A stretch of DNA of 56,267 nt from Corynebacterium sp. 122RC1 (lineage in GTDB: Bacteria > Actinomycetota > Actinomycetes > Mycobacteriales > Mycobacteriaceae), in contig NZ_JANIKD010000016.1 in the NCBI RefSeq assembly GCF_024580955.1, forward strand, positions 1 through 56,267, read 5' to 3'. Below the pieces are notes generated by a model. It was not told the origin of the DNA and ran no database searches. It saw only the letters and a list, made by a program, of their open reading frames with translations. The translations under genes were made by a program, and so were the position numbers. Each line of letters begins with the position of its first letter. The first letter of the stretch is position 1. Shown here in pieces: positions 1 through 8,205 of the stretch.

Positions 1-20
1 CAGTTGTGTATAAGAGACAG
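1..20 (+). other. Nextera transposon-end (mosaic end) adapter remnant
   Basis: Positions 2-20 read AGTTGTGTATAAGAGACAG, which differs at one base from the 19-bp Nextera mosaic end AGATGTGTATAAGAGACAG. This is untrimmed library adapter rather than genomic DNA, so the contig really begins near position 21. Confidence 0.93.
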
Positions 21-37
21 GGCCAACAACCCCCCAC

Positions 38-670
38 TCAATCCAACCCAACCCACTGCCCCTCATGGAGCACCAGGCAATCAGCGCCAACGCGGGCGGC
101 CATTTCCTCTGCGGTGTGGCGGGCAAAATCCCTGCCTGTGGTGGTGAAGAGTACGTCGTGGATTGGAATGATCCGCTTGGGCGGGAACTGGCTGAGGTGG
201 CGTTCTTGGTCGGCGCGTTTCACCCATGGGCCATCCATGGGCAAGAACAAGGTGTCCACATCTTGGATCTCTTGGTAGGCATCGCCTGGGTGCAGGGCCT
301 GCCCCGCGAAAAGGTATCCCACGTTGGGGATTGGTGGATCGTAAATGCTCGCAATCGCCTGCTCCTCACCCACCACGTTGACCTGTAAATCCCCCACAGC
401 AAGTACGTCTCCATCGGCCACGAGCTCAGCGTTCACCCCTTCTAAAGCCACGGGAGAAAACACCCGAAGCTCAGGTTTCTTCTGCTGCGCCTTGCCCAAA
501 GCAGAGAGATCCACATGGTCAAAGTGGTCATGGGTCACCAAGACGGCGTCAAAGCTATCAAGGGCAGGAAACTGAGAAAACTCGCCGGGATCCACGATCA
601 TAGTAACCCCGCCGAGGCGCAGCCCCACTGCAGCATGGCCAAAACTTGTGATTTCTAGTTGTGCTTCCAT
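38..670 (-). CDS. MBL-fold metal-dependent hydrolase (UlaG-like family)
   Basis: Predicted 210-aa cytoplasmic metallo-beta-lactamase-fold hydrolase. The zinc-binding HxHxDH motif is visible as THDHFDH near residue 53, followed by a second His in HPGDAY and a C-terminal IPIHD. The opening FGHAAVGLRLGG and VDPGEFS resemble the COG2220/UlaG-like branch. I chose the ATG at 670 because GGAGA lies just upstream; an upstream in-frame ATG would add a low-complexity Arg/Pro extension. The gene lies 90 bp downstream of the YhgE-like gene on the same strand, so co-transcription is possible. The substrate is unknown. An ascorbate-type PTS occurs 15 kb away, but nothing here ties this protein to it. The stop codon is only 17 bp from the adapter, so downstream context is lost. 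Confidence 0.85.
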   Translation of the reverse strand: MEAQLEITSFGHAAVGLRLGGVTMIVDPGEFSQFPALDSFDAVLVTHDHFDHVDLSALGKAQQKKPELRVFSPVALEGVNAELVADGDVLAVGDLQVNVVGEEQAIASIYDPPIPNVGYLFAGQALHPGDAYQEIQDVDTLFLPMDGPWVKRADQERHLSQFPPKRIIPIHDVLFTTTGRDFARHTAEEMAARVGADCLVLHEGQWVGLD

Positions 671-760
671 CACTTCTCCAAGCCTAAGCTCGAACGGTGG
701 CATGGGGCGCCGGCCGGGTCTCGCGAGCAATTCCGACGCCACCATCAGGCACCCCAAACA

Positions 761-2143
761 TCACTCCCCGCGCCGCGCGGCCCCCAACGCCCCTGCGCTG
801 ATCAGTGCCAGCGCTGCGGTCACCGCCACGCCCAGCCACAGCGCCTGCCCACTCACGCCATTGCCGAGTGCGCTGAGGGCGGCCGTCGGATATTGCAGCG
901 GCATGAGGTGCGCCACCACTTCTTGGGCGGTGCTCGCGGTGCCGGCTACTGCGCGGCTCCACACCCAACCCACAACGCCCACTTGCAGCGCCGCCCCGGC
1001 GATGGCCAAGACTGGGCCCGTGACCTGCCCAAATATGCGCACCAGCAGTGCGGCGCTCGCCGCGGAGGCCACCACAACACCCAATGCCACCAACGCAGCC
1101 CCAATGGCAGCCGTGGCGCTCACGCCCACACCGAGCGTTGCGGTCAGCACACCCACTAGCGCCACCAGTGCCACAGCTCCCACGGCCACCACGGCGGTGT
1201 GCCGCGAGCGGCCCAAACCCAAGGCCGCAGCCAACGCCGCAGCCGCCAGGAGGAAGGCGTACATCGGTGGTAGGGAGCTCAGCACACCTGCTTCCTCTGC
1301 CTCGGGGGTGCCTACCTCGGCGGCGGGGATGAGCTTGGCTACGTCGGTGATGTTGGATTGGTTTTGCTCGGCCATCTTGGCCAACTGCGCAGCCCCGTTC
1401 TCCAACTGGGTGACCCCGCCCACAGCCTGGTCTACACCGCTGCCCAATTCTTGCAGGCCAGCGGCCAGTTCCTCAGCTCCCTTGGTGGCCGAGTAGATGC
1501 CATCGTGATAGCCGTAGCCTGGCACATCGAGTTGGTTGGCCAGGTCGCGCGAGCCTTGGCGCAGCCGCTGGAGGTTCTCGGTTGTTGCGGGGTCAATGGC
1601 AAAGCCCTCCACCTGGCCGCGGAATCCTGCGAGCTCTTGAAGCATCTGCGCCGAGCGTGGATCTGGGCTGGTTCGGAGCTGGTTTTCCACCTCGGTGATC
1701 GCCCCGAGGATGTCCACGCGCACCTTTTCAATGCCGTCGAGCTGGCTCAGCGCCGCCTCAATGCCGTTGGCAATCTCGGTTGCGCCGTCGCCCAACTGCC
1801 CGGTCCCGGCCTGCAGTTCCTTCATCCCCTCAGCCAGCGCTGCGGACCCTTCCTGTGCGGCCTTGGCTCCGTCGATAAGCCTCTGCGCCTCCTCAGTGAT
1901 GCCTTCGGTGCCGGTAGCTACGCGGTCGATGCCGGATTTCAGCATGGCCGCCTGCCCCACCGCTTCGCCCGTAGCCTGGCGAATCTCATTGAACATCGCG
2001 GGATCGATGCTTGCCGACGGCGCGCCCGTGACCTCCTCCGCAGAATGCCAGGTGCTCGCGATGCTGGGGTGCAACGCTGTGCCCACAGCCAGTGGGGCGG
2101 CCAAAAGGATTGCGGCTAAGACGCGACGCGGGGTTGAGCTCAT
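761..2143 (-). CDS. YhgE/Pip-like membrane protein with heptad-type coiled region
   Basis: Predicted 460-aa membrane protein. One N-terminal membrane segment (about residues 8-28) is followed by a roughly 250-residue extracellular region rich in Ala, Gln, Glu and Gly with repeated short helices such as GSAALAEGMKELQAG and GAEELAAGLQELGSG. About six C-terminal hydrophobic segments follow. This layout matches the YhgE/Pip family (phage infection protein and ESX/export-associated homologues), whose members have coiled-coil ectodomains and ABC-2-like membrane domains. The start at 2143 (MSSTPRR) places the signal-anchor at the N-terminus. The gene is divergent from mrpA, 157 bp away. The function is unknown. 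Confidence 0.75.
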   Translation of the reverse strand: MSSTPRRVLAAILLAAPLAVGTALHPSIASTWHSAEEVTGAPSASIDPAMFNEIRQATGEAVGQAAMLKSGIDRVATGTEGITEEAQRLIDGAKAAQEGSAALAEGMKELQAGTGQLGDGATEIANGIEAALSQLDGIEKVRVDILGAITEVENQLRTSPDPRSAQMLQELAGFRGQVEGFAIDPATTENLQRLRQGSRDLANQLDVPGYGYHDGIYSATKGAEELAAGLQELGSGVDQAVGGVTQLENGAAQLAKMAEQNQSNITDVAKLIPAAEVGTPEAEEAGVLSSLPPMYAFLLAAAALAAALGLGRSRHTAVVAVGAVALVALVGVLTATLGVGVSATAAIGAALVALGVVVASAASAALLVRIFGQVTGPVLAIAGAALQVGVVGWVWSRAVAGTASTAQEVVAHLMPLQYPTAALSALGNGVSGQALWLGVAVTAALALISAGALGAARRGE

Positions 2144-2300
2144 GCGTTTCAACCTAGCGCCTTGGCTGCTCAAGGGGGTTGCGGCACACCGCAAAAACAC
2201 CGCGTCAATGCAGGAGAAATGTGACTACTGGTAAAGTTGTGAAAGTTTGATAGCCCGATTTCAGAACTATTTGTCCCGATCACGATGGGTGTGAAAAACC

Positions 2301-5285
2301 GTGACACTACTAACCATCCTGGCGCTGGTGGCACTCGCCGTTGCCGTCGCCCCGGTAGCAGTGCGGCTTCTTGGGAGAAAGGCGGGTTGGCCGTTAGCAG
2401 CCATCCTGCTGGCAGCAGCCGCGCTTTTGCTCCGCCTCCAGCAACAAGCCAGCTCAGGCTCCAGCGCGTTGTCCGAAGATTCCTACAGCTCCTACACCAC
2501 ATACAGCACAGTGTGGGTGCGTGACTTCCTCGGTCCCGGCGCGCACGCCGAGCTGAGCCTCAACGCGGACCCGCTCGCCATGTTCTTTGCGTTGCTGGCA
2601 CTGGTGATCGGCGCAATTGTATTCATCTATTCTGCGGCATACCTGCCCAAGCGCAAGGGGGCAACGAGCTTTTACACGCTCATGACGGCCTTCACCGCTT
2701 CCATCCTGCTTCTGGTGCTGGCCAATGACGTGATCACGCTCTTCGTGGCCTGGGAGTTGGTGAGCCTGGCGTCTTTCATGCTGATCGCTCGCTCCGGCGG
2801 CAAGGGTGGCGAGCAGGGCTCGCAACGCACGCTGATCCTCACCTTCATCGGCGGGCTCACGCTGCTGGTGGCGCTGATGCTGGCGGCAAGCCAGACGGGT
2901 TCACTGCAAATCAGTGAGATCCTCGCATCCCCCGTATGGGAACAGCGCCCCACTCTGACGGCGGTGGTGGCGGTGCTGGTAGCACTGAGTGCGTTTACCA
3001 AGTCCGCGCAGTTCCCCTTCCACTTCTGGCTGCCGGAGGCGATGGCCGCGGCCACGCCGGTTTCTGCATTCCTGCACGCGGCGGCCGTGGTGAAGGCGGG
3101 CATCTACCTGCTGCTGCGGTTTAGCACCATTTTCCACAGCGTTGCCGTGTGGAACATTCTGCTCATCGTTGTGGGTATGAGTACCGCCGTGATGGCCAGT
3201 GTGTTCGCAATCCAGAAGACGGACTTGAAGAAGCTCACGGCCTACTCCACCGTCTCCCACCTAGGTTGGATCGTGGCAACCATCGGCGTGGGCACGCCTT
3301 TCGCCTTGGCCGCGGCCCTGGTGCACACTCTGGCGCACGCTCTGTTCAAGTCTTCACTGTTCATGCTGATCGGCGTGGTGGATCACCAAACGGGTACGCG
3401 CGATTCCGCGCGCCTGGGTTCCTCGTGGCGGCAGTTGCCGTTCACCTTCGGCTCCGTGGTGATTGCCGCGGCATCCATGGCTTCAGTGCCGCCGCTGATG
3501 GGCTTTGTGTCCAAGGAGGGCATGCTGGAGGCATTCACGCAGGCGCCACTCGGGAACGTCGGTGTTGTTGTGCTGCTCATCGCGGCAGCAATCGGTGCCC
3601 TGTGCACCTTCACCTATTCCGCGCGCATTGTGTTTGACGGCTTCATCGATGGCGATCGAGACATGTCCGACGTCAAAGAAGCTCCCGTCTCTCTGTGGTT
3701 GCCGGCGGCCCTGCCGGGGCTATTCTCCCTGCCTCTCGTATTTTTCCTCGGCACGCTGGACTCCCCCATCTCCCAGGCCGTGGCAACCATCACCGAGGAC
3801 CCCCACCTGCACCTCGCCCTGTGGCACGGTATTAATACGCCGCTGATTATTTCCGCGATCGTGCTGGCCCTCGGTGTGGCGGGTATCTTCATCCGCACCC
3901 AGATTTGGGCAAGGACTACCGACGCCACCATGTTCCCCGGCAGCGGCAACGCAGCCCTGCACGCACTGGTCTCCGCGCTCACCCGTATGGGCAAGCGCTT
4001 TGGCAAGCTGGCGGATTCGCTGAGCCCAACGCGCCACCTGGCGGCCATGTTTGCTCTGCTCATCGCCTTTGCGGTGGCTGTGATCGCCCAGGGGCGCCTC
4101 ACGGGCGCAGAGCTTGCGCCGCGGGTGCCGGGCACGGACCGCATTGCGGACCTGCTGCCTCTTGCCATCGTCGCTATTGCTTTGCATGCCCTCGTGCGCA
4201 CCAACCGCCGTCTGAGTGCCACGGTGCTTATCGGCGTGGTGGGCGTGGGTGTGACGCTGCAGGTGCTCATGCTGGGTGCCCCGGACGTGGCGCTCACGCA
4301 GTTCATGGTGGAGGCGCTGGTTGTGGTGATCATGATGATGGTGATTCGCCAGCAGCCGGAGTTCTTCCACCACACCGCCGCGTACCGCAAGCGGATTGCT
4401 GCGGTCTTGGCTGCGGGCGTCGGCGTGCTCACGTTCGCGCTGGTCTACTTCGTGTTGGGCCGCCGGGAACGCCCCGACCTCGCACTGTGGTACTTGCAGG
4501 AGGCGCCGGGGATCACTAGCGGTGACAACGTGGTGAACACCATCCTGGTGGAGTTCCGCGCCTTCGATACCTTGGGCGAGCTTTCGGTGCTGGGTATGGC
4601 GGCCGTGGTAATCGCCGCAGTGGTCACCTCCATGCCGCGCTACCCATTCGCGGAGGGCACGCACCCCAAGCCTTTTGGAAAGTCCCAGCTCAATGCCATC
4701 CCGATGCGGGAGCTGCTGCGTTTCCTCATCCCAATCCTGGGCATTTTGAGTTTCCTGGTGTTCATGAGGGGGCACAACCAGCCGGGTGGTGGCTTCATCG
4801 CCGCCCTGATCGCCGGCGGCGCCCTCATGCTGAGCTATCTTTCCCATGGCCGCGACCAGCGCATTTTCACCATCACTACCCCGATTTACCTCACCGGTGT
4901 GGGTATCCTCTTCGCGGTTGCGGCAGGCTTCATCGGCTTGCTCAAGGGGTCCTTCCTCTACGCGATCCACGGCAGCTTCGCGGGTTCGCACTGGACAACG
5001 TCGATGATCTTCGACATCGGCGTCTACCTCGCGGTGCTGGGCATGCTGAGCATGGCGATCAATACCCTGGGCTCCTACCTGCGCCCCGGCATGGATTACG
5101 CCGACCTCACCTTCACCCGCGAGGACTCCCCCCTGCCCTCCCCGAAGCCGGTCAAGCAGGAATCCGCGCCCGCTGACACCGACACCGATGACCTGCCGCT
5201 GCGCGCACCGCATACTGCCGACGCAGCCAAGGCGCCAGCGGCCCAAGGCACTGCCGCGGCAACAGAGGAGGCACAGAACTCATGA
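2301..5285 (+). CDS. mrpA: Na+/H+ antiporter subunit A with fused MrpB domain
   Basis: Predicted 994-aa polytopic subunit of the Mrp cation/proton antiporter, related to respiratory complex I NuoL. The proton-channel signature is visible as VAWELVSLASFMLI, FHFWLPEAMAAATPVSAF and HAAAVVKAGIYLL, and the characteristic C-terminal extension as LGAPDVALTQFMVEALVVV. Residues from about 790 to 930 carry an MrpB-type domain (MRGHNQPGGGFIAALIAGG), so A and B are one polypeptide, as I recall for corynebacterial Mrp1. The tail from about 945 is Pro/Ala/Asp-rich and probably cytoplasmic. GTG at 2301 is the start; no strong ribosome-binding site is visible. The stop overlaps the mrpC start (ATGA), which begins a tightly coupled operon. 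Expected role: Na+ efflux and pH homeostasis. Confidence 0.95.
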   Translation: MTLLTILALVALAVAVAPVAVRLLGRKAGWPLAAILLAAAALLLRLQQQASSGSSALSEDSYSSYTTYSTVWVRDFLGPGAHAELSLNADPLAMFFALLALVIGAIVFIYSAAYLPKRKGATSFYTLMTAFTASILLLVLANDVITLFVAWELVSLASFMLIARSGGKGGEQGSQRTLILTFIGGLTLLVALMLAASQTGSLQISEILASPVWEQRPTLTAVVAVLVALSAFTKSAQFPFHFWLPEAMAAATPVSAFLHAAAVVKAGIYLLLRFSTIFHSVAVWNILLIVVGMSTAVMASVFAIQKTDLKKLTAYSTVSHLGWIVATIGVGTPFALAAALVHTLAHALFKSSLFMLIGVVDHQTGTRDSARLGSSWRQLPFTFGSVVIAAASMASVPPLMGFVSKEGMLEAFTQAPLGNVGVVVLLIAAAIGALCTFTYSARIVFDGFIDGDRDMSDVKEAPVSLWLPAALPGLFSLPLVFFLGTLDSPISQAVATITEDPHLHLALWHGINTPLIISAIVLALGVAGIFIRTQIWARTTDATMFPGSGNAALHALVSALTRMGKRFGKLADSLSPTRHLAAMFALLIAFAVAVIAQGRLTGAELAPRVPGTDRIADLLPLAIVAIALHALVRTNRRLSATVLIGVVGVGVTLQVLMLGAPDVALTQFMVEALVVVIMMMVIRQQPEFFHHTAAYRKRIAAVLAAGVGVLTFALVYFVLGRRERPDLALWYLQEAPGITSGDNVVNTILVEFRAFDTLGELSVLGMAAVVIAAVVTSMPRYPFAEGTHPKPFGKSQLNAIPMRELLRFLIPILGILSFLVFMRGHNQPGGGFIAALIAGGALMLSYLSHGRDQRIFTITTPIYLTGVGILFAVAAGFIGLLKGSFLYAIHGSFAGSHWTTSMIFDIGVYLAVLGMLSMAINTLGSYLRPGMDYADLTFTREDSPLPSPKPVKQESAPADTDTDDLPLRAPHTADAAKAPAAQGTAAATEEAQNS

Positions 5286-5695
5286 TTCTGGCACTGACAA
5301 TCGCACTACTTGCAGGCAGCGGCGTGTATTTGGTGCTGCAGCGCGGCATGCTGCGCATCGTGATCGGCATGACGCTCATCAGCCATGCCGCCAACCTCAT
5401 CATCTTGGCCGCCGGTGTGCCGGCCTGGCGCGGGGATCCATTCCCCAGCATCACCGACCTCAGCGCGGCCGCAGACCCACTCCCGCAGGCGTTTGTGCTC
5501 ACGGCAATCGTGATCGCAATGGCTACCACCACATACATGCTCACACTGTCTGGTCTAGGCCGAAGTGATGACACCGTGGCGGAAGAGGTGGCCGACGAAG
5601 ACTCGCCACTGCAAACCCTGGGGCGTTCCACCACCAACGCGGAGCTTTCCGCGGAACGCGACCACCAAGATTCTGAACAAGAGGAGGCAAAGTAA
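5282..5695 (+). CDS. mrpC: Na+/H+ antiporter subunit C (NuoK-like)
   Basis: Predicted 137-aa subunit with three transmembrane helices, homologous to NuoK and MnhC. Visible signatures are GVYLVLQRGMLRIVIGMTLI, SHAANLIILAAG and the conserved DPLPQAFVLTAIVIAMATT in the third helix. The C-terminal 35 residues are acidic and polar (VAEEVADEDSPLQTLG) and probably cytoplasmic. It overlaps mrpA by 4 bp and mrpD by 1 bp (TAATG), with GAGGAGG before the mrpD start. Translation of A, C and D is therefore probably coupled. Confidence 0.95.
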   Translation: MILALTIALLAGSGVYLVLQRGMLRIVIGMTLISHAANLIILAAGVPAWRGDPFPSITDLSAAADPLPQAFVLTAIVIAMATTTYMLTLSGLGRSDDTVAEEVADEDSPLQTLGRSTTNAELSAERDHQDSEQEEAK

Positions 5696-7212
5696 TGGAC
5701 GTGATGCTTCCCTTGTTCGTCGGCGTCCCGCTGACCGTTGTTGCCATCGCCGCGATGGTGCCGTGGCGCAGTGTGCGCGACGCCCTGGCATTGCTCACCC
5801 CCATTGGCACCGCGATCGCTGGCGTGTTCCTGTTCCAACACGTTGCCACCCACGGCACCATCGCCCATGCGGTGGGCCTGTATGAGGGAGCGGTGGCAAT
5901 CCCCTTTGTGGCGGATGCCTTCTCCGCGGTCATGATTGTGGCCACTTCCATCGTGGCGTTCTGCGCCAACTGGTTTGCCATTGTGGCCGGGGAAACGCGG
6001 GCACGCTTCTACTCCGCGCTCTCCCTCATGCTGCTGACCGGCGTGATGGGTGCCCTCCTCACCGGCGACCTCTTCAACTTCTTCGTGTTCATCGAGGTCA
6101 TGCTCCTGCCGAGCTACGGCCTGCTCGCAATGACCGGCACCTGGGCGCGTCTTTCCGCAGGCAGGACGTTTGTGCTTGTGAACCTGGCGACGTCGACACT
6201 GCTCCTCATCGGCGTAGCCGTGCTCTACGGAACCTTCGGCGCGGTGAACCTCGGCGCACTGACGGGCGCTGGCGTTACGGGTGGCCGCCCCACGCAGATC
6301 GCTCTGGGCATCGTGCTGGTGGCGCTCGCAGTGAAAGCCGGTCTGTTCCCCGTGCACACCTGGCTGCCGCGCACCTACCCCTCCACCTCTGCAAGCGTGA
6401 TGGCCCTGTTCTCCGGCCTGCACACCAAGGTTGCCATTTACATGATCTTCCGCATTTATGCGGTGGTCTTTGACCTCGACCCACGCTGGGCCTGGCTCAT
6501 CATCACCATTTCTTTGGTCACGATGATCGTGGGTGCGTTCGCGGGACTTGGGGAAAACTCCATGCGCCGCGTACTGGCCTACCAAATGGTGGGAGGCATG
6601 CCATTCATCCTGGTAATGCTGGCCTTTAGCAGCGGCAACGAGGTGGCAGCTCTGGCCGCAGGAATCCTCTACATGCTGCACCACATGATCACCCTGGGAG
6701 CACTGATCCTCACCACCGGCGCGATCGAGGAAACCTACGGGACTGACCTCCTTTCCAAACTCTCCGGGATCGCCAAGCGTGACCGCTGGGTGGCCGCCGT
6801 CTTCGCCGCAGGCGCATTCTCCGTGGTGGGCTTCCCGCCATTCTCCGGCATGTGGGGCAAGGTGTTCGTGGTCCTGGGCATCGCCCAGGCCGGCACCTGG
6901 CAGGCGTGGCTCGTGATCACCGTTGTGGTGCTCGCCAGCTTCGGCGCCTTCCTGGCAATGATGCGCCTGTGGCGCGAAGTATTCTGGGGTCCGGGGATGA
7001 ACCCCCAACGCATCCCGAGCAGCATGCGGGTGCCCTGGTGGCGCATCGCCCCCGGCGCAGTAATGGTCCTCATGAGCTTTGCAATGTTCATACTCGCCGG
7101 GCCCCTGCTGGACACCGTTCGCACCGCAGCAGAAGGCCTGGTGGATGGCAACTCCTACCAGGAGGCAGTTCTGCACAACCCCTCAGCCGGCGCCGTAGAA
7201 GGAGGCCACTAA
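5695..7212 (+). CDS. mrpD: Na+/H+ antiporter subunit D (NuoM/N-like)
   Basis: Predicted 505-aa proton-pumping subunit with about 14 membrane helices. The key acidic helix is visible as LFNFFVFIEVMLLPSYGLL (Glu near residue 138). The second signature is KAGLFPVHTWLPRTYPSTSA, with Lys-containing FSGLHTKVAIYMI further on. These match MnhD/MrpD and complex I antiporter-like subunits. The start overlaps the mrpC stop with a GAGGAGG ribosome-binding site. It is followed three bases later by mrpE. MrpA and MrpD are the two candidate ion-translocating subunits of the complex. Confidence 0.95.
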   Translation: MDVMLPLFVGVPLTVVAIAAMVPWRSVRDALALLTPIGTAIAGVFLFQHVATHGTIAHAVGLYEGAVAIPFVADAFSAVMIVATSIVAFCANWFAIVAGETRARFYSALSLMLLTGVMGALLTGDLFNFFVFIEVMLLPSYGLLAMTGTWARLSAGRTFVLVNLATSTLLLIGVAVLYGTFGAVNLGALTGAGVTGGRPTQIALGIVLVALAVKAGLFPVHTWLPRTYPSTSASVMALFSGLHTKVAIYMIFRIYAVVFDLDPRWAWLIITISLVTMIVGAFAGLGENSMRRVLAYQMVGGMPFILVMLAFSSGNEVAALAAGILYMLHHMITLGALILTTGAIEETYGTDLLSKLSGIAKRDRWVAAVFAAGAFSVVGFPPFSGMWGKVFVVLGIAQAGTWQAWLVITVVVLASFGAFLAMMRLWREVFWGPGMNPQRIPSSMRVPWWRIAPGAVMVLMSFAMFILAGPLLDTVRTAAEGLVDGNSYQEAVLHNPSAGAVEGGH

Positions 7213-7215
7213 ACC

Positions 7216-7623
7216 ATGGTGATCATTCACGTACTGCGCTACTTTGCGTGGCTCACCTACCAAGTGGGGCTCGCTGGTTGGGCTGTAGCAAAAGCCACGC
7301 TCACCGGATCCAAAGACTCCCACCCCGTCATCCTGCACTACCCACTGCGGGTGGAAACCAACTTCCTGGTCACCGCCCTCGCGGCCTCCATCACCGTCAC
7401 CCCAGCCACCCTATCCCTGGGCCTCAAAGACGGCATGCTGTTAGTCCACGCGGTGTTCGGCAAAGACCATGAGGGGCTGTTCCAAGACATCGCCAAGATG
7501 GAGGAAACCCTCGCGCCCTCAGTGCGTGGGAAGGCGCATCCGAAGCAGTGGTTCGTGGAGGATCCAGCCCCCGCCCCCTCATCAACAAATGTGCAGCAAC
7601 ACCCAAAGAAGGAGGCGAGGTAA
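7216..7623 (+). CDS. mrpE: Na+/H+ antiporter subunit E
   Basis: Predicted 135-aa small Mrp subunit. It has an N-terminal hydrophobic region (HVLRYFAWLTYQVGLAGW), then the family-typical PLRVETNFLVTALAASITVTPATLSLG motif region that defines MnhE/MrpE proteins. The C-terminus is hydrophilic and Pro/Lys-rich. The gene begins 3 bp after mrpD and stops immediately before mrpF (stop TAA directly followed by ATG). Its role in the complex is structural; no catalytic residue is known to me. Confidence 0.92.
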   Translation: MVIIHVLRYFAWLTYQVGLAGWAVAKATLTGSKDSHPVILHYPLRVETNFLVTALAASITVTPATLSLGLKDGMLLVHAVFGKDHEGLFQDIAKMEETLAPSVRGKAHPKQWFVEDPAPAPSSTNVQQHPKKEAR

Positions 7624-7890
7624 ATGTTTGAAATCGTGCTGTACGTAGCACTCGGGTTGATCGCCGCCACCATTTTGGGCACCATCGTCATGATCCTCAA
7701 GGAGCAAGACCAGTTCACCCGCGCCGTGGTAGCGGACCTCACCTTCTACCCGATGATCGGCTTCTATGTGGTGTGGTGCATGCTCAACGACTCACAGATT
7801 AACTACGAGGTTGCCCTGCTCGCGGGCCTAGTGGGCGGCGTGCTGCCCACCATGAGCTTGGCCCGAATCATCTCTAAGGGGAGGCGCTAA
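7624..7890 (+). CDS. mrpF: Na+/H+ antiporter subunit F
   Basis: Predicted 88-aa protein with three membrane helices, the normal size for MnhF/MrpF. The hydrophobic helix with GLIAATILGTIVMI, the polar DQFTRAVVADLTF loop and the last helix (ALLAGLVGGVLPTMSLARI) follow the family pattern. The start codon abuts the mrpE stop with GGAGGCGAGG upstream as ribosome-binding site. The stop abuts the mrpG ATG. It belongs to the mrp operon. Confidence 0.92.
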   Translation: MFEIVLYVALGLIAATILGTIVMILKEQDQFTRAVVADLTFYPMIGFYVVWCMLNDSQINYEVALLAGLVGGVLPTMSLARIISKGRR

Positions 7891-8205
7891 ATGTCCACTG
7901 TTTTCAGCATCGTAGCTAGCCTCATGGTGTTGCTCGCGGCGGCACTGATGGTGCTCACGCTCATTGGCATCGTGCGCGCACCAGACGCGCTCACCCGCGC
8001 CAACCTGTTGGGCCTGACCACGAGCATCGCGCTGCCGATGATCCTCGTGGCCAGCCTGATCAACGATATCGGCGCAGGCACCTTCACCTGGTGGAACCTG
8101 CTGCGGGTGTTCCTCACCATCACCGCACTGCTCGTGGTGCTTGCCATCGGCTCCTTTGTGATGGGCCGCTCGCTCTACCAGACCGCGAAAGAGCAATCCC
8201 ACTAA
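7891..8205 (+). CDS. mrpG: Na+/H+ antiporter subunit G
   Basis: Predicted 104-aa last subunit of the Mrp complex with three membrane helices. The typical MnhG/MrpG sequence IGIVRAPDALTRANLLGLTT (family: G..RlPD...R.ha.t) is clear near residue 27. It starts immediately after the mrpF stop with GGGGAGG upstream. Its stop overlaps the stop of the convergent pyruvate kinase-like gene by three bases, so no space remains for a classical terminator between the two units. Confidence 0.93.
   Translation: MSTVFSIVASLMVLLAAALMVLTLIGIVRAPDALTRANLLGLTTSIALPMILVASLINDIGAGTFTWWNLLRVFLTITALLVVLAIGSFVMGRSLYQTAKEQSH

Noticed and set aside
3720..5246. A long minus-strand frame opposite mrpA
   Set aside because: It is antisense to mrpA with no family features.
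5152..7176. A 674-codon open frame on the minus strand across mrpA-mrpD
   Set aside because: It is antisense to well-conserved mrp genes, is rich in His, Gly and Glu as complement frames of GC-rich genes are, and has no recognisable domain.
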